DNA of 64,000 bases, from the NCBI RefSeq assembly GCF_004000825.1, contig NZ_BILZ01000006.1, positions 1-64,000 on the forward strand. Reading direction: 5' to 3'. This document shows, piece by piece, positions 63,223 through 64,000 of this stretch. The notes under the pieces were generated by a model. That model searched no databases. It was not told the DNA's origin and saw only the letters and a list, made by a program, of their open reading frames with translations. Numbering within the stretch: position 1 is the stretch's first letter; each line of letters starts with the position of its first letter. A program made the position numbers and the translations under genes. Origin of the DNA: Paenibacillus kobensis NBRC 15729 (lineage in GTDB: Bacteria > Bacillota > Bacilli > Paenibacillales > Paenibacillaceae).

Positions 63223-64000
63223 TCACCTATTTCGACGGAACTGCGAAGGCGATGCTGCAAACCGTCTGGCAAAGAGACTGCTGAATGAGCTAACGCTTTG
63301 AAATCCAATTTCTATACAAATGTCCGTAATTGGCCTATCCGTTTGCAGCAGCAGCTTCTTCGCTTGCTGCAGTCTTCTCTCCGTAACATATTGATGAGGA
63401 GACATACCGAATAACTGCTTATAGCTTCTTAGAAAATGATTGGTGGATAAACATGCCGCCCGCGCCATATCGGATAATGAGATCGATTGATCGTAGTAGG
63501 CTGATATGTATTCATGACCCAGATGGAGTCTCTTATATAATTCTTCGCGAGTTGAAGCCCGGAGTGATTGCAATCTTAGCCTCTCTTGACCTGTCTCGCG
63601 ATGCACCAGCAGGAGACCTTGTGCCAGTTCATGCAGCTTTTCATCCAGCCAGGACTGCTCGAGACTATTATGGACATGTTGAGACTTCATCTGAGCTAAC
63701 GTACCGGCTAACCAATGATCACTATACGTTTTCTCTACAAAGTCAATATTCGTAGGCTTCACATCATTCGGATCATCCAATAGCTGCTCATTCGATGCTT
63801 TCATACTGCTATATACTTCATTCACCATCTTATCCGGGAAGAAGATACAAAACGATTCCACAGGAATATCCGATTCAATCGTTATTGCATACTCCTGACC
63901 GTGATTAAGAAGCAGGTAACTCCCTTCTTCTACCGCAAAATGACCTCGTCCGGCATGATAGTATGCTCGTCCGTTCCTAAATGTCTTAATGGATAAGGCT
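63223..64000 (-). CDS. AraC-family transcriptional regulator, cut by the right edge
   Basis: The reading frame is open to base 64000; the GTG near 63861 is not the true start. Visible: an N-terminal beta-rich cupin-like part (RGHFAVEEGSYLLLNHGQEYAITI), and a C-terminal AraC domain with ISLSDMARAACLSTNHFLRSYKQLFGMSPHQYVTERRL and ITDICIEIGFQSVSSFSSLFARRF, the two helix-turn-helix motifs. The stop at 63223 is followed by QFRRNR. Its sensor ligand and target are unknown. Confidence 0.9.
   Translation of the reverse strand, partial: ALSIKTFRNGRAYYHAGRGHFAVEEGSYLLLNHGQEYAITIESDIPVESFCIFFPDKMVNEVYSSMKASNEQLLDDPNDVKPTNIDFVEKTYSDHWLAGTLAQMKSQHVHNSLEQSWLDEKLHELAQGLLLVHRETGQERLRLQSLRASTREELYKRLHLGHEYISAYYDQSISLSDMARAACLSTNHFLRSYKQLFGMSPHQYVTERRLQQAKKLLLQTDRPITDICIEIGFQSVSSFSSLFARRFAASPSQFRRNR

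Overview
The window looks like chromosomal DNA of an endospore-forming Firmicute of the Paenibacillaceae (Paenibacillus or Cohnella type). This rests on two complete gerA-type germinant receptor operons, a YjcZ-like sporulation peptide next to a BclA-like collagen protein, strong AGGAGG ribosome sites, a T-box leader, yjdF and ZTP riboswitches, and a paeninodin-like lasso peptide locus. Base composition is close to balanced. I see no rRNA, tRNA, CRISPR array, insertion sequence or phage module.

Layout. 1-2.1 kb: spore-surface collagen-like protein (cut by the left edge), YjcZ-like peptide and a WGxxGxxG-tailed exported protein. 2.5-9.1 kb, minus strand: fused isobutyryl-CoA mutase IcmF; an ArsR-rhodanese regulator with an MFS exporter and a palindromic operator; an Excalibur protein; a methyltransferase. 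9.1-14 kb: a ba3-type cytochrome oxidase (small subunit, II, I), acetate kinase, a DoxX-like protein and a lipoprotein cupredoxin with a CuA-like ligand set. 14-17.1 kb: a small frameshifted gene, a secreted protein, a PurO-like IMP cyclohydrolase, a GNAT and PurN. 17.2-24.1 kb: YjdF behind its riboswitch, an ATPase, ger operon 1 (A-C-small-B) and a divergent YVTN propeller. 24.2-33.6 kb: LysR/SDR pair, DinB, DMT transporter, epimerase, aldo/keto reductase, T-box-controlled proS and an MTHFR-like protein. 33.7-43.3 kb: a large polymorphic-toxin-like protein with no visible immunity gene, YeeI, HemY/CgoX, reductase, Nudix, GNATs, a second DMT transporter, a glycosyltransferase remnant and a LysR regulator.

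43.2-54.1 kb: a phosphoesterase, then a lasso peptide locus on the minus strand: cyclase, an untracked 53-codon precursor gene at 45250-45411, and an HPr-kinase-like precursor kinase. It is flanked by a fatty acid hydroxylase and a TetR / two-ABC-half / serine hydrolase operon. No leader peptidase or RRE gene is visible. 54.2-63 kb: ZTP riboswitch with folD and a cyclodeaminase, a ThuA-like protein, ger operon 2 (same A-C-small-B order), a LysM-GMC oxidoreductase fusion and an ankyrin protein. An AraC-family regulator runs off the right edge.

Themes. Spore surface and germination genes recur (left edge, 18.6-24 kb, 56.7-62.5 kb). One-carbon and purine genes are scattered (PurO-like, PurN, MTHFR-like, FolD, cyclodeaminase), with the ZTP riboswitch linking folate supply to purine stress. 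RNA control is common: T-box, ZTP, yjdF and a hairpin covering the gerA2 ribosome site. The strongest candidates for something undescribed are the lasso locus with its unusual two-cysteine precursor and the toxin-like protein at 33.7-35.9 kb.
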